A stretch of DNA of 64,000 nt from Bradyrhizobium sp. cir1 (GCF_014198245.1 NZ_JACIHE010000003.1:186001-250000), one strand, 5' to 3'; counted from the first letter of the stretch, positions 44,240 to 56,887 are shown. The notes: generated from the sequence alone by a model not told the origin. A program made the numbers and translations.

Positions 44240-45158
44240 AACGCAGAATCCGAGGGACGACAGGTTGATCGACAAGCTTGAACTGCTGCTGGCGCTGGCG
44301 AAGGAGCGGCATTTCGGACGCGCGGCGGAGGCCTGCGGGGTCACGCAGCCGACCATGTCGACCGGGCTGAAGCAGCTCGAGGAAATCCTCGGGGTGATGC
44401 TGGTCCAGCGCGGCTCCCGCTTCCAGGGTTTCACCCCCGAGGGCGAACGGGCGCTGGACTGGGCGCGGCGGATCGTGGGCGACGCCCGCGCCATGCGTGA
44501 CGAGATCAACGGGCTGAAGCACCAGCTCTCCGGCGAGATCCGCATCGCTGCGATCCCGACCGTGCTCGGCATGGTCGCCTCGCTGACGACGCCGTTTCGC
44601 GCGAGGCATCCCGAGGTGCGCTTCCGCATCCAGTCGACGACGTCATCGGAGGTGCTCGGCCTGCTCGAAAATCTCGAGGTGGATGCGGGGCTGACCTATA
44701 TCGAGAACGAGCCGATCGGCAAGGTGCGCACCATTCCGCTCTACAACGAGAGCTATCGCCTGCTCACCGCGCCGGATGCGATGTTCGGCGACCGCGAGAC
44801 GGTGACCTGGACTGAGGTCGGGCAGGTGCCGCTGTGCCTCTTGACGCCCGACATGCAGAACCGCCGCATCATCGACCGCGCGCTCCGTTCGGTCGGCGCG
44901 GAGGCGACGCCGACGTTGACTTCGAACTCGCTGCTGGTGCTGTTCACGCATGTGAAGACGGGGCGCTGGGCGAGCGTGATGCCGGCCAAGCTCGCCGAGA
45001 CGCTCGGCCTGTCCGATACGGTGCGCTCGATCCCGATCACCGATCCCGAGGTGAATTACAGCATCGGCTTGGTGATCCCGCAGCGTGATCCCATGACGCC
45101 GCTGATCGCGGCGCTGGTCAATGTGGCGCGGGAAGTCGCGCCGACGCTGCAATTGTAG
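44235..45158 (+). CDS. LysR-family regulator divergent from the fds operon
   Basis: A 307-residue LTTR (if ATG 44235 is the start). The winged helix is KLELLLALAKERHFGRAAEA and VTQPTMSTGLKQLEEILGV; the effector domain starts near residue 100 (GEIRIAAIPTVLGMVASL). TTG 44265, with GAGGG 8 bases upstream and directly before the helix-turn-helix, would give a more usual LTTR start (297 residues). Divergent placement next to fdsG matches FdsR-type control of formate dehydrogenase genes; its inducer, likely formate, is inferred. Confidence 0.9.
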   Translation: MPTQNPRDDRLIDKLELLLALAKERHFGRAAEACGVTQPTMSTGLKQLEEILGVMLVQRGSRFQGFTPEGERALDWARRIVGDARAMRDEINGLKHQLSGEIRIAAIPTVLGMVASLTTPFRARHPEVRFRIQSTTSSEVLGLLENLEVDAGLTYIENEPIGKVRTIPLYNESYRLLTAPDAMFGDRETVTWTEVGQVPLCLLTPDMQNRRIIDRALRSVGAEATPTLTSNSLLVLFTHVKTGRWASVMPAKLAETLGLSDTVRSIPITDPEVNYSIGLVIPQRDPMTPLIAALVNVAREVAPTLQL

Positions 45159-45167
45159 ATCCGAGCA

Positions 45168-45303
45168 AGCGCCTCGTCCTTCAAGACGCGCGCCGGGCGC
45201 GCTCCTCAGGATGAGGCTCCACACCATTGTGCTCCCTTGAAACTGCTGCCACGCACCGTGCCCTCATCCTGAGGGCCCGCGTCTCGAAGGATGGCCGCAG
45301 GCA
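45168..45303. repeat. Palindromic intergenic repeat
   Basis: CCTCGTCCTTCAAGACGCGC ... CTCCTCAGGATGAGG and CCTCATCCTGAGG ... GCGTCTCGAAGGATGG are mirrored parts of a repeat I recognise from rhizobial intergenic DNA. It lies between the convergent LysR and kinase genes and may double as a bidirectional terminator. Confidence 0.65.
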
Positions 45304-45319
45304 CTTAGCTCGCGCCGCC

Positions 45320-47647
<2,328 letters not shown>

Positions 47648-47794
47648 GCCTTCGGCCCCCTGAAAACTAGCTTGCAACTTGAGTTCGGAGGCAGCCCCAC
47701 GTCGCTTCCGAATCAGACCGATTTGAATCCAGTTTTCCCGGGCTGTCGAGAGTCAACGAATCGTTAACGCGAAATTATTCTTATCCAACGCGCA

Positions 47795-47819
47795 GTTTGC
47801 GCATCGCGCGTGCGCAAAC
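47795..47819 (-). terminator. 9-bp perfect hairpin after the CDF transporter
   Basis: GTTTGCGCA and TGCGCAAAC flank a 7-base loop about 55 nt past the CDF stop. The following minus-strand sequence is AT-rich but lacks a clean T-run, so it is either a weak terminator or a protein-binding site. Confidence 0.4.
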
Positions 47820-47873
47820 CCACGGGCGCGAGGAGTCCGAAACGAGAACGTGTGACTCCGCGCACATTCTGCG

Positions 47874-49265
47874 TCACGCGCGCGGCGGCTCGGCGTGACT
47901 GATGACGCGCTTCACGCTCGGGAACGCGCGGCGCAAGGCACGCTCGATCGCATCGACCTGCTCGTGCACCCTGATCACGCTCATCGACGGCGCGGCGCGG
48001 CAATGGAAGTTGACGATCTCGCCGGCGTCGGTGTTGCGGACGCGCACATTATGGATGTCGTGGATCTCGCCTTCGCCGGCGAACTCCGCCAGCGCGGCGG
48101 CGATGGTCTGCACCCTCTCCGGCGCGGCATCGACACCGAACGGCAGTTCCGGTTCCAGCGGCTCGATATGGACGTCGACCTCGACATCCTCACCGAACTC
48201 CTCCTGGATGTTGCGCTCCAGCGTGTTGGCGATGTCGTGGGCGGCGTCGAGCCGCATCCCGGCGTCGACCTCGAGATCGATGCTGACGATCAGCTTGGCG
48301 CCCAAGTCTTGAATCGTACCCAAGTCGTGCACCGTGACGTGGTGGATGGCGAGGCTCGAATTGCGCGCGATCACCATGATGCGGTCGCGCACGGTCTCGT
48401 TGTTGCGCGCCACGGGGACCGGGGTGAAGGTGAGGTCGGCATCGCCGAACGCCGTGTCGAGGGCGGCCTGCGCCTTGCGCTTGATCTCCTCGACGCGGTC
48501 GATCGGGTAGGTCCGCGGCACTTTCGCGATGGTGTCGATGAAGGTGGTCGCCCCGACCATGCGCACGCGCAGGCGCTCGACCTCGATCACGCCCGCTACG
48601 CTGCGGATCGCGGCCGTGGCCTTCTCCTGCGCACCCTCCGGTGCGCGGTCGACCAGCGTCTGCACGGTCGAGCCGGCCATGCGCAGGCCGAGAGCGGCGA
48701 TCATCACGGCGACCGCGGCGGCGGCCGCGGCATCGCCCCACCAGAAGCCGAGGCCGGCGAGGACCAGGCCGACGATCACGGCGCAGGAGCCCATGACGTC
48801 GGAGGCGAAGTGCAGCGCATCCGCGGCGAGCGCCTGGCTCCGGGTCTCGCGCGCGGCGCGGTGCAGGGCGCGGGCGCGCCAGAGATTGACGGCAATGTCG
48901 ACCACCAGCACCACGAACGGCACGGCCGAAATGGTCGGCGGCGGCGTTCCCTCGCGCAGCCGGCTATAGGCTTCGACCAGGATGCCGCCGGCGAGCACGT
49001 AGAGCAGGGCGGTGACGCCCAGCGCAGAGATGCTCTCCAGCTTGCCGTGGCCGTAATGGTGCTCCTCGTCCGCCGGCTTGTCGGACACCCGCACCACCGC
49101 CCAGGTGATGATGGTCGCGATCAGGTCGATCGAGGAGTGCAGGGCCTCGGAGATCAGCGCCAGCGAGCCGATCGCCACGCCGACCACGAACTTGGCCGCC
49201 GCCATGCCGCCGCTGGCGAAGATCGAGATGGCGGCGACCGATGTTTTGTTGTGCTGTGCGCTCAT
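47874..49265 (-). CDS. Cation diffusion facilitator transporter, long form
   Basis: A 463-residue CDF-family exporter. Six TM helices lie in residues 12-190; metal-site motifs are LHSSIDLIA in TM2 (HxxxD, about 43-51) and LAADALHFASD in TM5 (HxxxD, about 146-156). The cytoplasmic tail is about twice the usual length and seems to hold two ZT-dimer-like domains (DRVEEIKRKAQAALDTAF near 250; DIANTLERNIQEEFGEDVEV near 350). It exports divalent metal (Mn, Fe, Zn or Co) against protons. The metal cannot be told from sequence. Confidence 0.9.
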   Translation of the reverse strand: MSAQHNKTSVAAISIFASGGMAAAKFVVGVAIGSLALISEALHSSIDLIATIITWAVVRVSDKPADEEHHYGHGKLESISALGVTALLYVLAGGILVEAYSRLREGTPPPTISAVPFVVLVVDIAVNLWRARALHRAARETRSQALAADALHFASDVMGSCAVIVGLVLAGLGFWWGDAAAAAAVAVMIAALGLRMAGSTVQTLVDRAPEGAQEKATAAIRSVAGVIEVERLRVRMVGATTFIDTIAKVPRTYPIDRVEEIKRKAQAALDTAFGDADLTFTPVPVARNNETVRDRIMVIARNSSLAIHHVTVHDLGTIQDLGAKLIVSIDLEVDAGMRLDAAHDIANTLERNIQEEFGEDVEVDVHIEPLEPELPFGVDAAPERVQTIAAALAEFAGEGEIHDIHNVRVRNTDAGEIVNFHCRAAPSMSVIRVHEQVDAIERALRRAFPSVKRVISHAEPPRA

Positions 49266-49356
49266 GGCGGGGATTTAGCAGGGCGCGGGTGAACATCAAG
49301 CGGCGATCCACAGCCGTAGTCGCGAGTGAGTTGCAGGAGCGGATGCTCCTCGGCCC

Positions 49357-49400
49357 CGTCATTCCGGGTTCGGCCCTGCGGACCGCCCCGGAATGACGGC
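49357..49400. repeat. Short inverted intergenic repeat
   Basis: GTCATTCCGGG and CCCCGGAATGAC are mirrored across about 20 bases. The same family occurs at 54849-54955. A second familiar repeat, GGTGGGCA...TGCCCACC, follows at about 49470-49500. Confidence 0.65.
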
Positions 49401-49532
49401 ATCATATCGGTCTCGTAGGCGGGCAAAGGCGCGATGCGCCGTGCCCACGTTCTTCCGCGATCACTGACGGATGGTGGGCACGCTCCGCTCTGCCCACCCT
49501 ACGAGATTGGGTCTTGGGACGGTGTCTGCGTG

Positions 49533-50504
49533 CTACGGCACCGTCACCACGATCTTGCCCAAATGCTTGTTCGCCTCCATATGCGCGAACGCCTTGTCGA
49601 TGTCGTCGAATGCGAACACCTTGTCGATCGGCAGCTGCAGCTTGCGCGACTCCACCGCGCCCCAGATGTCCTTGCGGACCTCGTCGAAGATCTCGCGGAC
49701 CTCCTCAATGGTGCGGGTACGGAAGGTGACGCCGATATAGCTGATGCGGCGCGCCGCATGCAGGTCGAAGTTGAAATCGGCATGGGTGCCGCCGAGCCGG
49801 CCGACATTGACGATGCGGCCCAAAACTCTCGTCGCGGCGAGGTTCTGGCTCGCGACCTTGCCGGAGACCTGGTCGACGATGAGGTCGACGCCTTCGCCGT
49901 TCGTCGCCTTCAGCACCTCGTCGACCCATTTGGGATCGGAGGAGTCGACGGCGAGGTCGGCGCCGTATTCCTTCAGCCGTCCGCGGCGATAGGCATCGGT
50001 CGATGAGCCGATCACGAGTCTCGCGCCCTTGAGTTTTGCAATCTGCATCGCCATCAGGCCGACGCCGGAACTGGCCCCCTGGATCAGCACGGCTTGCCCG
50101 GCCTGCACGCCGCCGATTGTGATGACGGCGTTGTACATGGTCGCCAGCGCGACGGGGAGGGTGGCGGCCTCCTCGAAATTCATGTTCGAGGGCGCGCGGA
50201 ACAGCCGGCCGTGATCGGCCAGCGTGTATTCGGCGAACGCCGCGCCGCCCGATCCCATGATGCGGTCGCCGACCTCTAAGCCCTTCGCATCCGGTCCGAG
50301 CTCGGCGACCTCGCCGGCCCATTCCATCCCGAGCACCGTGCCGACGCCGCCGGCCGCGCCATGGGCGTGCCCCTTGCGCATGCCGGTATCGGCGCGGTTC
50401 AGTCCGCAGGCGCGCACGCGAACCAGCACCTGCGTGCCTTTCGGCTTCGGTTGAGCGACGTCGGAAATCCGAGCGCCCTCAGGGCTGTAGACATAAGCCT
50501 TCAT
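49533..50504 (-). CDS. Zinc-free quinone oxidoreductase / MDR family enzyme
   Basis: A 323-residue medium-chain reductase. CGLNRADTGMRKG (about 33-45) shows the usual NRAD segment of quinone reductases without catalytic zinc cysteines; GASSGVGLMAMQIAKLKGA (about 145-163) is the NADPH-binding loop. It probably reduces quinones or enones in the cytosol. Stand-alone gene with a repeat on its upstream side. Confidence 0.9.
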   Translation of the reverse strand: MKAYVYSPEGARISDVAQPKPKGTQVLVRVRACGLNRADTGMRKGHAHGAAGGVGTVLGMEWAGEVAELGPDAKGLEVGDRIMGSGGAAFAEYTLADHGRLFRAPSNMNFEEAATLPVALATMYNAVITIGGVQAGQAVLIQGASSGVGLMAMQIAKLKGARLVIGSSTDAYRRGRLKEYGADLAVDSSDPKWVDEVLKATNGEGVDLIVDQVSGKVASQNLAATRVLGRIVNVGRLGGTHADFNFDLHAARRISYIGVTFRTRTIEEVREIFDEVRKDIWGAVESRKLQLPIDKVFAFDDIDKAFAHMEANKHLGKIVVTVP

Positions 50505-50557
50505 GCGTTACCTCGGGCTCAATTGAGTTTGTGGATGAAGAGCGATGCCGTTCTTCG

Positions 50558-50697
50558 CCTCTCCCCGCTTGCGGGGAGAGGCCGACGCGCGGAACGCGCG
50601 GCGGGTGAGGGGGAGTCTCCGCGAGTCCAACTCTCACCTCCCTCGTGGAGACTCCCCCTCACCCCAACCCTCTCCCCGCAAGCGGGGCGAGGGAGCA
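50558..50697. repeat. Bradyrhizobium-type hairpin repeat cluster
   Basis: CCTCTCCCCGC/GCGGGGAGAGG forms an 11-bp stem with a 2-base loop at 50558-50581. A GGAGTCTCC.../GGAGACTCC pair and a second CTCTCCCCGCAAGCGGGG stem complete a 140-base mirrored element between two minus-strand genes. Confidence 0.75.
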
Positions 50698-50740
50698 TAC
50701 CTTCGGCGGTGCGAGCGCTGTGTTCAAATCACATCGATGA

Positions 50741-52112
<1,372 letters not shown>

Positions 52113-52760
52113 CTACTCCGACAGCCGCACCATCTGCCGGCCGCCGTTCATTTCCTTCAGGCGGTTGACGAAGTTTTCCGGGCGCTGCCAGCGGTTGGGG
52201 ACTTCCAGGCCCATGAACTCGGCGATGTCGCCGATGAAGCCGGTGCAGTTGGCGGTCTCGGCGTTCCACACCGGCGAGTTCGACTGCAATTTCTTGATAT
52301 AGGCGAACACGCGCTTGGCGTCGGCCTCGTTCAGGTAGACCCGATAGCTCGCGGTCAGATATTCCGGATCGAGATCGCCGTAGCTCGCACCGGTCTCCGA
52401 CGGCACGAACGTGATGTGACCGAGCACGTAGGCGAGCGTGTCGCCGGCCGGCGTCAGGCCCGCGACCTCGACCGCCTTCTCGCTGGTCTTGCCGTACCAG
52501 ACGAAGGCGTGGCCCCAGCTCGCCGCCGTCCGGGCGCGGAAGTCGACGTAGTAAGGGCCCTTCTCCGCGCGCGCGACGGGACGCCGCATCGCTTGCGGCT
52601 GAGGCCGCGATGCGGTGTCGGTCGTGGCAAGCGCGTTGGCATCGGCAACGCGCTTGTTCGCTTCGTGGGCCGAGGCCGTGGGCGTCGTGCATGCGATCAT
52701 CGCCGCGAGGGCGAGCCCCGCGAGAATGCAGGATCCCGATCGATCAGCTTTGTTCGTCAC
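52113..52760 (-). CDS. Secreted lipoprotein-like protein (DUF4105-like)
   Basis: A 215-residue protein with a signal peptide; LALAAMIACTTPT could be a lipobox with Cys24. The mature part has WGHAFVWYGKTSE (about 82-94), VLGHITFVPSE and, near residue 168, ANCTGFIGDIAEFMGL. A His in the first and a Cys in the last resemble a papain-like/NlpC-type arrangement as in DUF4105 proteins; enzymatic activity is unproven. It stands alone upstream of a repeat-rich gap. Confidence 0.65.
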   Translation of the reverse strand: MTNKADRSGSCILAGLALAAMIACTTPTASAHEANKRVADANALATTDTASRPQPQAMRRPVARAEKGPYYVDFRARTAASWGHAFVWYGKTSEKAVEVAGLTPAGDTLAYVLGHITFVPSETGASYGDLDPEYLTASYRVYLNEADAKRVFAYIKKLQSNSPVWNAETANCTGFIGDIAEFMGLEVPNRWQRPENFVNRLKEMNGGRQMVRLSE

Positions 52761-52804
52761 GTTGAGCCCCCTCGACTGTCGGCCGCTTACGCAAAATCTG
52801 CGCG

Positions 52805-53008
52805 TCAGTAGCGCGCAGCGACCGGGCCGGGCGCCTTGCCGATCGGGGCCTTGCCAACCGGGCTCTTGCCAATCGGCATCTTGCCGATCGGCGGCTGCTC
52901 CGCCGGATAGACCGGCACGGGCTGCCGGCGCGGAAGGTCCGCGGCATTCGCGGCCGTCACCAGAGCAAGCGTGGCACCCAGAACAAATGCAATCTTCTTC
53001 ACAGTCAT
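52805..53008 (-). CDS. Small exported protein with PIGK repeats
   Basis: A 67-residue protein with a signal peptide (MTVKKIAFVLGATLALVTAA, cleavage after NA|AD near 22-23). The mature 44 residues are proline/lysine-rich with five-residue repeats: PPIGK MPIGK SPVGK APIGK APG. Likely periplasmic and unstructured. No known family; the repeats could bind peptidoglycan or anionic surface polymers, but that is speculation. It lies 44 nt downstream of the secreted-protein gene's start, on the same strand but as a separate unit. Confidence 0.65.
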   Translation of the reverse strand: MTVKKIAFVLGATLALVTAANAADLPRRQPVPVYPAEQPPIGKMPIGKSPVGKAPIGKAPGPVAARY

Positions 53009-53177
53009 ACCCCTAGAAGGTTTGGTCCAAACACGGCAATGCCGTGCCCCCAGACACGCCTCTCAGAAGGGCGGTCGAATGCGTCCAAGTTGCGGCGAGC
53101 GCGGGACATGTTGGCGGCATTGATCGGACGCGCGCAGATGTGATGTGTCTGGATGTTTCGCTGCGGCGGCGGTGTCG

Positions 53178-53255
53178 TAGCCCGGATGAGCGCAGCGATA
53201 TCCGGGATGCTTTGCGGATCGTCCGTCCCGGATGTCGCTTCGCTCCTCCGGGCTA
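53178..53255. repeat. Imperfect 30-bp inverted repeat
   Basis: TAGCCCGGATGAGCGCAGCG at 53178 onward is mirrored by CGCTTCGCTCCTCCGGGCTA ending at 53255. This is a common rhizobial intergenic palindrome. An 88-codon frame across it is an artefact of the repeat. Confidence 0.7.
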
Positions 53256-53267
53256 TAGCAGCCGTGC

Positions 53268-54674
53268 TCACCCGATCCGGTTCAAGCTGTTCCTGATCGT
53301 CGCGAAGATGCCGCCGATGTCCTTGCGCAAGGCGTCGAGCGCGTTGAAGTTCTCGAAGATGCGGGCGATGCGGTCTTCGACCTCGCGCTTGCTGTTCGTC
53401 AGCGCATCGACGCGCGAGGCCAGCGTCACGCCCGCGTTCGCCTCGATCTCGCCGACGGTTTGGGCGAGGAGATCGCGGGTGGTGCCGACCTCCGCGATCA
53501 TCGCCTCGATGCCGAACACCGGAGCCATCAGCGGAACGAGGTCGGCTTGCGATTTCGACAGCTCGGTCTTGAAGGTGTTCAGCGTCGCCAGCGTCTCCTG
53601 CAACGCGCCGAGACGCTGGCGCGACTGGAGGACGAAATCGTTCAGCGCATTCTGGCGCTCGGTGAGGCTCCTGCCGTCGCCATCGGTCTCGACCTCCGCG
53701 ATCGCGCGTTCGAGCTGGCCCCGGCGCTGGCCGAGCTCCTCGAAGTCGAGCCGGATGCCTTTCAGGATGTTGAAGCTGTCGTCGATACGGGCGAGGCGCT
53801 GCTCGATCTCGATCTTGTTCTTCGACAGCATCTCGACGCGGCTGCCGAGCGGCGCCTCGCCGCCGGTCTCGAGCTCGTCGATGCTTTTTTCGAGGCGGTC
53901 ATGGTTGAGGCTGAGCTCGCTGATCAGGGCGTTGATGCCGGCATCGGTCGAGCGCAGCGGCGTCAGCTCGGCATGGGACTTCGCCAGATCTTCCTTGTAC
54001 TGGTTGAGGGTCGCGAATGTGTCCTGGACTGCGCTCACCCGTGTCAGCAGCGCCGACACGTCGCGCGCGATGTCCTTCAGGCGGTCGGCGAGGTTGTTCT
54101 TGCGGTCGTCGGTCTCGAGGTCGTGCAGGGAGCGTTCGAGCTGGTTCTGGCGGTCGCGAATCTCGGTGAAGACGGGCTCGACCGCGCGGCGCTGATCGGC
54201 GACCTTGCCGACCATCTCGCGCAGCGCCTGCTGGCGGCGGCGGATCTCGGCGAGCTGGTCGTGCATGTCGGTGGCTTCGTTGCGGCCCTGCTGCAGCAGC
54301 GCGCGCTGCTCGGTCTCGCCGAGCTTGTCGTGCAGGGCGGAGACGGCCTCCCGCGGATCGCTCTCGATCAGGTGCTGGACGGTAGCGTCGAGGTGGTTTT
54401 GCAGGGCGTGGGCGACGACGACGTCTTCCCGGGTCTTCTTCAGGCGGTCGCGCAGCGTGTCGAGGCGCCGGTCCTGGCGCGACAGCTGCCAGGCGGTTGC
54501 GCCGATCAGCGCCAGGCCTGCAGCCGGGATCGTGCCGGCCGCGATGCGTTGCGGCATCGACAGGGCCGCGAACCACGCCGGCAGGTGACCGAAATCGTAA
54601 CCAAACGCCTGCTGGGCGAGAAGCGCGATGGCGGCCAGCAGGGCAAACCAGGCAACCAGGAAAAACAGCCACAT
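53268..54674 (-). CDS. Membrane-anchored coiled-coil protein
   Basis: A 468-residue protein. One or two TM helices lie at the N-terminus (WLFFLVAWFALLAAIALLAQ, about 2-21; about 43-62). All the rest, about 75-465, is heptad-rich coiled coil (DTLRDRLKKTREDVVVAHAL; QLAEIRRRQQALREMVGKVA; ELGQRRGQLERAIAEVETD). Similar ~95-residue blocks recur, each with a DRLEKSIDELET-like core followed by RVEMLSKNKIEIEQRLARI-like sequence, so it was probably built by duplication. No enzymatic motif. A structural or tethering role in the envelope is inferred. Confidence 0.75.
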   Translation of the reverse strand: MWLFFLVAWFALLAAIALLAQQAFGYDFGHLPAWFAALSMPQRIAAGTIPAAGLALIGATAWQLSRQDRRLDTLRDRLKKTREDVVVAHALQNHLDATVQHLIESDPREAVSALHDKLGETEQRALLQQGRNEATDMHDQLAEIRRRQQALREMVGKVADQRRAVEPVFTEIRDRQNQLERSLHDLETDDRKNNLADRLKDIARDVSALLTRVSAVQDTFATLNQYKEDLAKSHAELTPLRSTDAGINALISELSLNHDRLEKSIDELETGGEAPLGSRVEMLSKNKIEIEQRLARIDDSFNILKGIRLDFEELGQRRGQLERAIAEVETDGDGRSLTERQNALNDFVLQSRQRLGALQETLATLNTFKTELSKSQADLVPLMAPVFGIEAMIAEVGTTRDLLAQTVGEIEANAGVTLASRVDALTNSKREVEDRIARIFENFNALDALRKDIGGIFATIRNSLNRIG

Positions 54675-54848
54675 CGTGAATTCCTCACGCCGGCACACAT
54701 TTTCGCCGTAGTTGCTATTGGAGAGCGGAACCGAGATCAAGGGGCGCACGGGTTGTAGATCGCGCGATCCACCGTCGCGCGCGTCCGCCGATTGCTGGAG
54801 GACGTTGCGGGGATTGCCGGGTTTTCCCGAGGGGGCTGCGGCCCTCGG

Positions 54849-54955
54849 CCGTCATTCCGGGGCGCGACGAAGTCGCGAGCCCGGAATCCATGCATCCAAC
54901 GTCACTGCCGCCCGATGGATTCCGGGCTCGCGCTCCGCGCGCCCCGGAATGACGG
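54849..54955. repeat. Palindromic intergenic repeat
   Basis: CCGTCATTCCGGGGCGCG at the left is mirrored by CGCGCCCCGGAATGACGG at the right, with inner mirrored GAGCCCGGAATCCAT and ATGGATTCCGGGCTC. It is the same family as 49357-49400. It occupies most of the 309-base gap 54675-54983, which has no gene. Confidence 0.75.
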
Positions 54956-54983
54956 AGAGAGGGGAGTGCGGCCGCGTTCGCCG

Positions 54984-55769
54984 CTACAGCCGAAATTCGT
55001 TGGTGAGCTCGCCGATGCCGTCGATCGCAACCGTGACCGTATTCACCGGCTCCTTCATCACGCCGACGCCGACCGAGGTGCCGACGGCGATGAGGTCGCC
55101 GGGGAGCAAGGTCATGTCGTGCGAGATCTTGCTCACAAGCTCCTGCGCGGTGAAGATCATGTCCGAGATCGGATAGTTCTGCCGCTCGGCGCCGTTGAGG
55201 ATGGTGCGCACCGTCAGTTTTGCGGGATCGAGGCCGGTCGCGATCACGGGGCCGAACGGGCCGTAATCGTCGATACCCTTGGCGCGGGCCCATTGCGGGA
55301 AGGTGGGATCGCGGGTCAGGATGTCGTTGGCGGTGATGTCGTTGACGCAGGTGTAGCCGAAGATGAAGCTATCGGCTTCCGCAGGCGACACGCGGGCACA
55401 GGTCTTGCCGATGACGATGCCGAGCTCGCCTTCATAAGTCGTCTTGCCGTGGTAATAGGCGGGACGGCGGATCACGGCGCCCGGCGTCGTGACGCTGGTG
55501 GTCGCCTTGAGCAGGTAGAGCGGCTCCGGCGGCTCGGGCTGGTTCAGCTTGGCGGCGAGCGCGTGGAAATTATTCCAGAGCGCAACGATCTTGCTGGGCG
55601 CGCAGGGCGCGAGCAACTCGACCTCCGACAGCGCCAGTGTCCTGCTGGTCGCGACGTTGCGGCCGAACATATCGCCCTCGTGCACGCTGATGCCGGAGGA
55701 TGTCAGCGTGCCGAAGCCGGTCGCGCCGGCATGGCGGAAGCGCAGCCACTTTTTCATCTCGCCGGCCAT
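54984..55769 (-). CDS. Fumarylacetoacetate hydrolase family protein
   Basis: A 261-residue FAH-superfamily enzyme. YYHGKTTYEGELGIVIGK (about 104-121) carries metal-binding Glu residues, YTCVNDITANDI (about 139-150) the metal Asp, and DMTLLPGDLIAVGTSVGVG (about 217-235) the C-terminal signature. Members hydrolyse or decarboxylate 2-oxo acids or acylpyruvates. The ATG shares its A with the stop of the upstream panE-like gene (TGATG), so both act in one pathway, substrate unknown. Confidence 0.9.
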   Translation of the reverse strand: MAGEMKKWLRFRHAGATGFGTLTSSGISVHEGDMFGRNVATSRTLALSEVELLAPCAPSKIVALWNNFHALAAKLNQPEPPEPLYLLKATTSVTTPGAVIRRPAYYHGKTTYEGELGIVIGKTCARVSPAEADSFIFGYTCVNDITANDILTRDPTFPQWARAKGIDDYGPFGPVIATGLDPAKLTVRTILNGAERQNYPISDMIFTAQELVSKISHDMTLLPGDLIAVGTSVGVGVMKEPVNTVTVAIDGIGELTNEFRL

Positions 55770-56785
55770 CACGCCACCGCCAGCGCGCGCGGATCGGTTG
55801 TCGAGACGCCGTCATAGAGGCCGGCGATGCGGGCGCGCTGGCTCACCATGGCCAGCACCGAGTCGAGCGCGGGCGTCGGAATGCCGGTGAGGCGGCCCAT
55901 CTCCTGCACCACGGTCACGAGCGGGTCGATCTCCATCGGGCGGCCGCGCTCGAGATCCTGCAGCATCGAGGTCTTGTGCGCGCCGACCTTGCGCGCGCCC
56001 TCGATGCGGCGCTCGACGTCGACACGGAATTTGACCCCGAAGGTCTCGGCGATGCCTTGCGTCTCCACCATGATCGCACGCGACAGCGCGCGCGTGGCGG
56101 GATCGGTGCAGATCACGTCGAGCGTGGCATGGGTCAGCGCGCTGATCGGGTTGAAGCAGACATTGCCCCAGAGTTTCAGCCAGATCTCGTCGCGGATGCG
56201 GTCGAGCACCGGGGCCTTCAGGCCGGCGGCGACGAAGAGATCGGCGAGGCGCTGCACGTCGGAGGTGATCTCGCCGGAGGGCTCGCCGAGCGGGAAATTG
56301 TTGCCGTAGACGTGGCGGATCACGCCGGGCGCCTCGATCTCGGTGGCGGGATAGACGATGCAGCCGATGGCGCGCTCGGCGCCGATCTCGCGCCATTGCC
56401 GGCCGCCGGGGTCGATGCTCTCCAGCGTCGAGTTCTCGTGTTGGCCGCCGTGCTTGTAGAAATACCAATAGGGGATGCCGTTGACGGCGGTGACGATGCG
56501 GGTATGGGGCCCGAGCAGCGGCTGCATCTTCTCGATCACGCCGGTGATCGAATGCGCCTTCAGCGTGATGATGATGTAGTCCTGCACGCCGAGTTCAGTG
56601 GGATCGTCGGTGCAGCGCGGATGCACGGTGTGCTTCTCCTCGCCGGCGAGCAGCGTCAGGCCGCGCTCGCGCATCGCGGCGAGATGCGCGCCGCGTGCGA
56701 CCAGGCTGACGTCGGCGCCCGCACGCGCGAGATGAACCCCGAGATATCCGCCGATCGCGCCGGCGCCGTAGATGCAGATCTTCAT
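55769..56785 (-). CDS. 2-dehydropantoate 2-reductase family protein (PanE/ApbA)
   Basis: A 338-residue NADP-dependent ketoacid reductase. The N-terminal Rossmann motif is IYGAGAIGGYLGVHLARAGA (GxGxxG, about 4-23). The catalytic Lys lies in RDEIWLKLWGNVCFNPIS (about 192-209) of the C-terminal ketopantoate-reductase domain. Translational coupling with an FAH-family gene rather than other pan genes suggests it may reduce a different 2-keto acid or 2-ketolactone in a degradation route, so the symbol panE is not assigned. Confidence 0.88.
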   Translation of the reverse strand: MKICIYGAGAIGGYLGVHLARAGADVSLVARGAHLAAMRERGLTLLAGEEKHTVHPRCTDDPTELGVQDYIIITLKAHSITGVIEKMQPLLGPHTRIVTAVNGIPYWYFYKHGGQHENSTLESIDPGGRQWREIGAERAIGCIVYPATEIEAPGVIRHVYGNNFPLGEPSGEITSDVQRLADLFVAAGLKAPVLDRIRDEIWLKLWGNVCFNPISALTHATLDVICTDPATRALSRAIMVETQGIAETFGVKFRVDVERRIEGARKVGAHKTSMLQDLERGRPMEIDPLVTVVQEMGRLTGIPTPALDSVLAMVSQRARIAGLYDGVSTTDPRALAVA

Positions 56786-56887
56786 GAAATCCTCGCGAGC
56801 AGAGACCGGAATTTGGGACGAAAGATCCGGTCCGGCTCGGAAGGATCCGAGCCGGGGCCGGTAGTCGCAGGGGAAGTGTTGCCGCTC

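Noticed and set aside
53005..53271. 88-codon minus-strand ORF
   Set aside because: It runs through an inverted repeat and shows no protein-like pattern.
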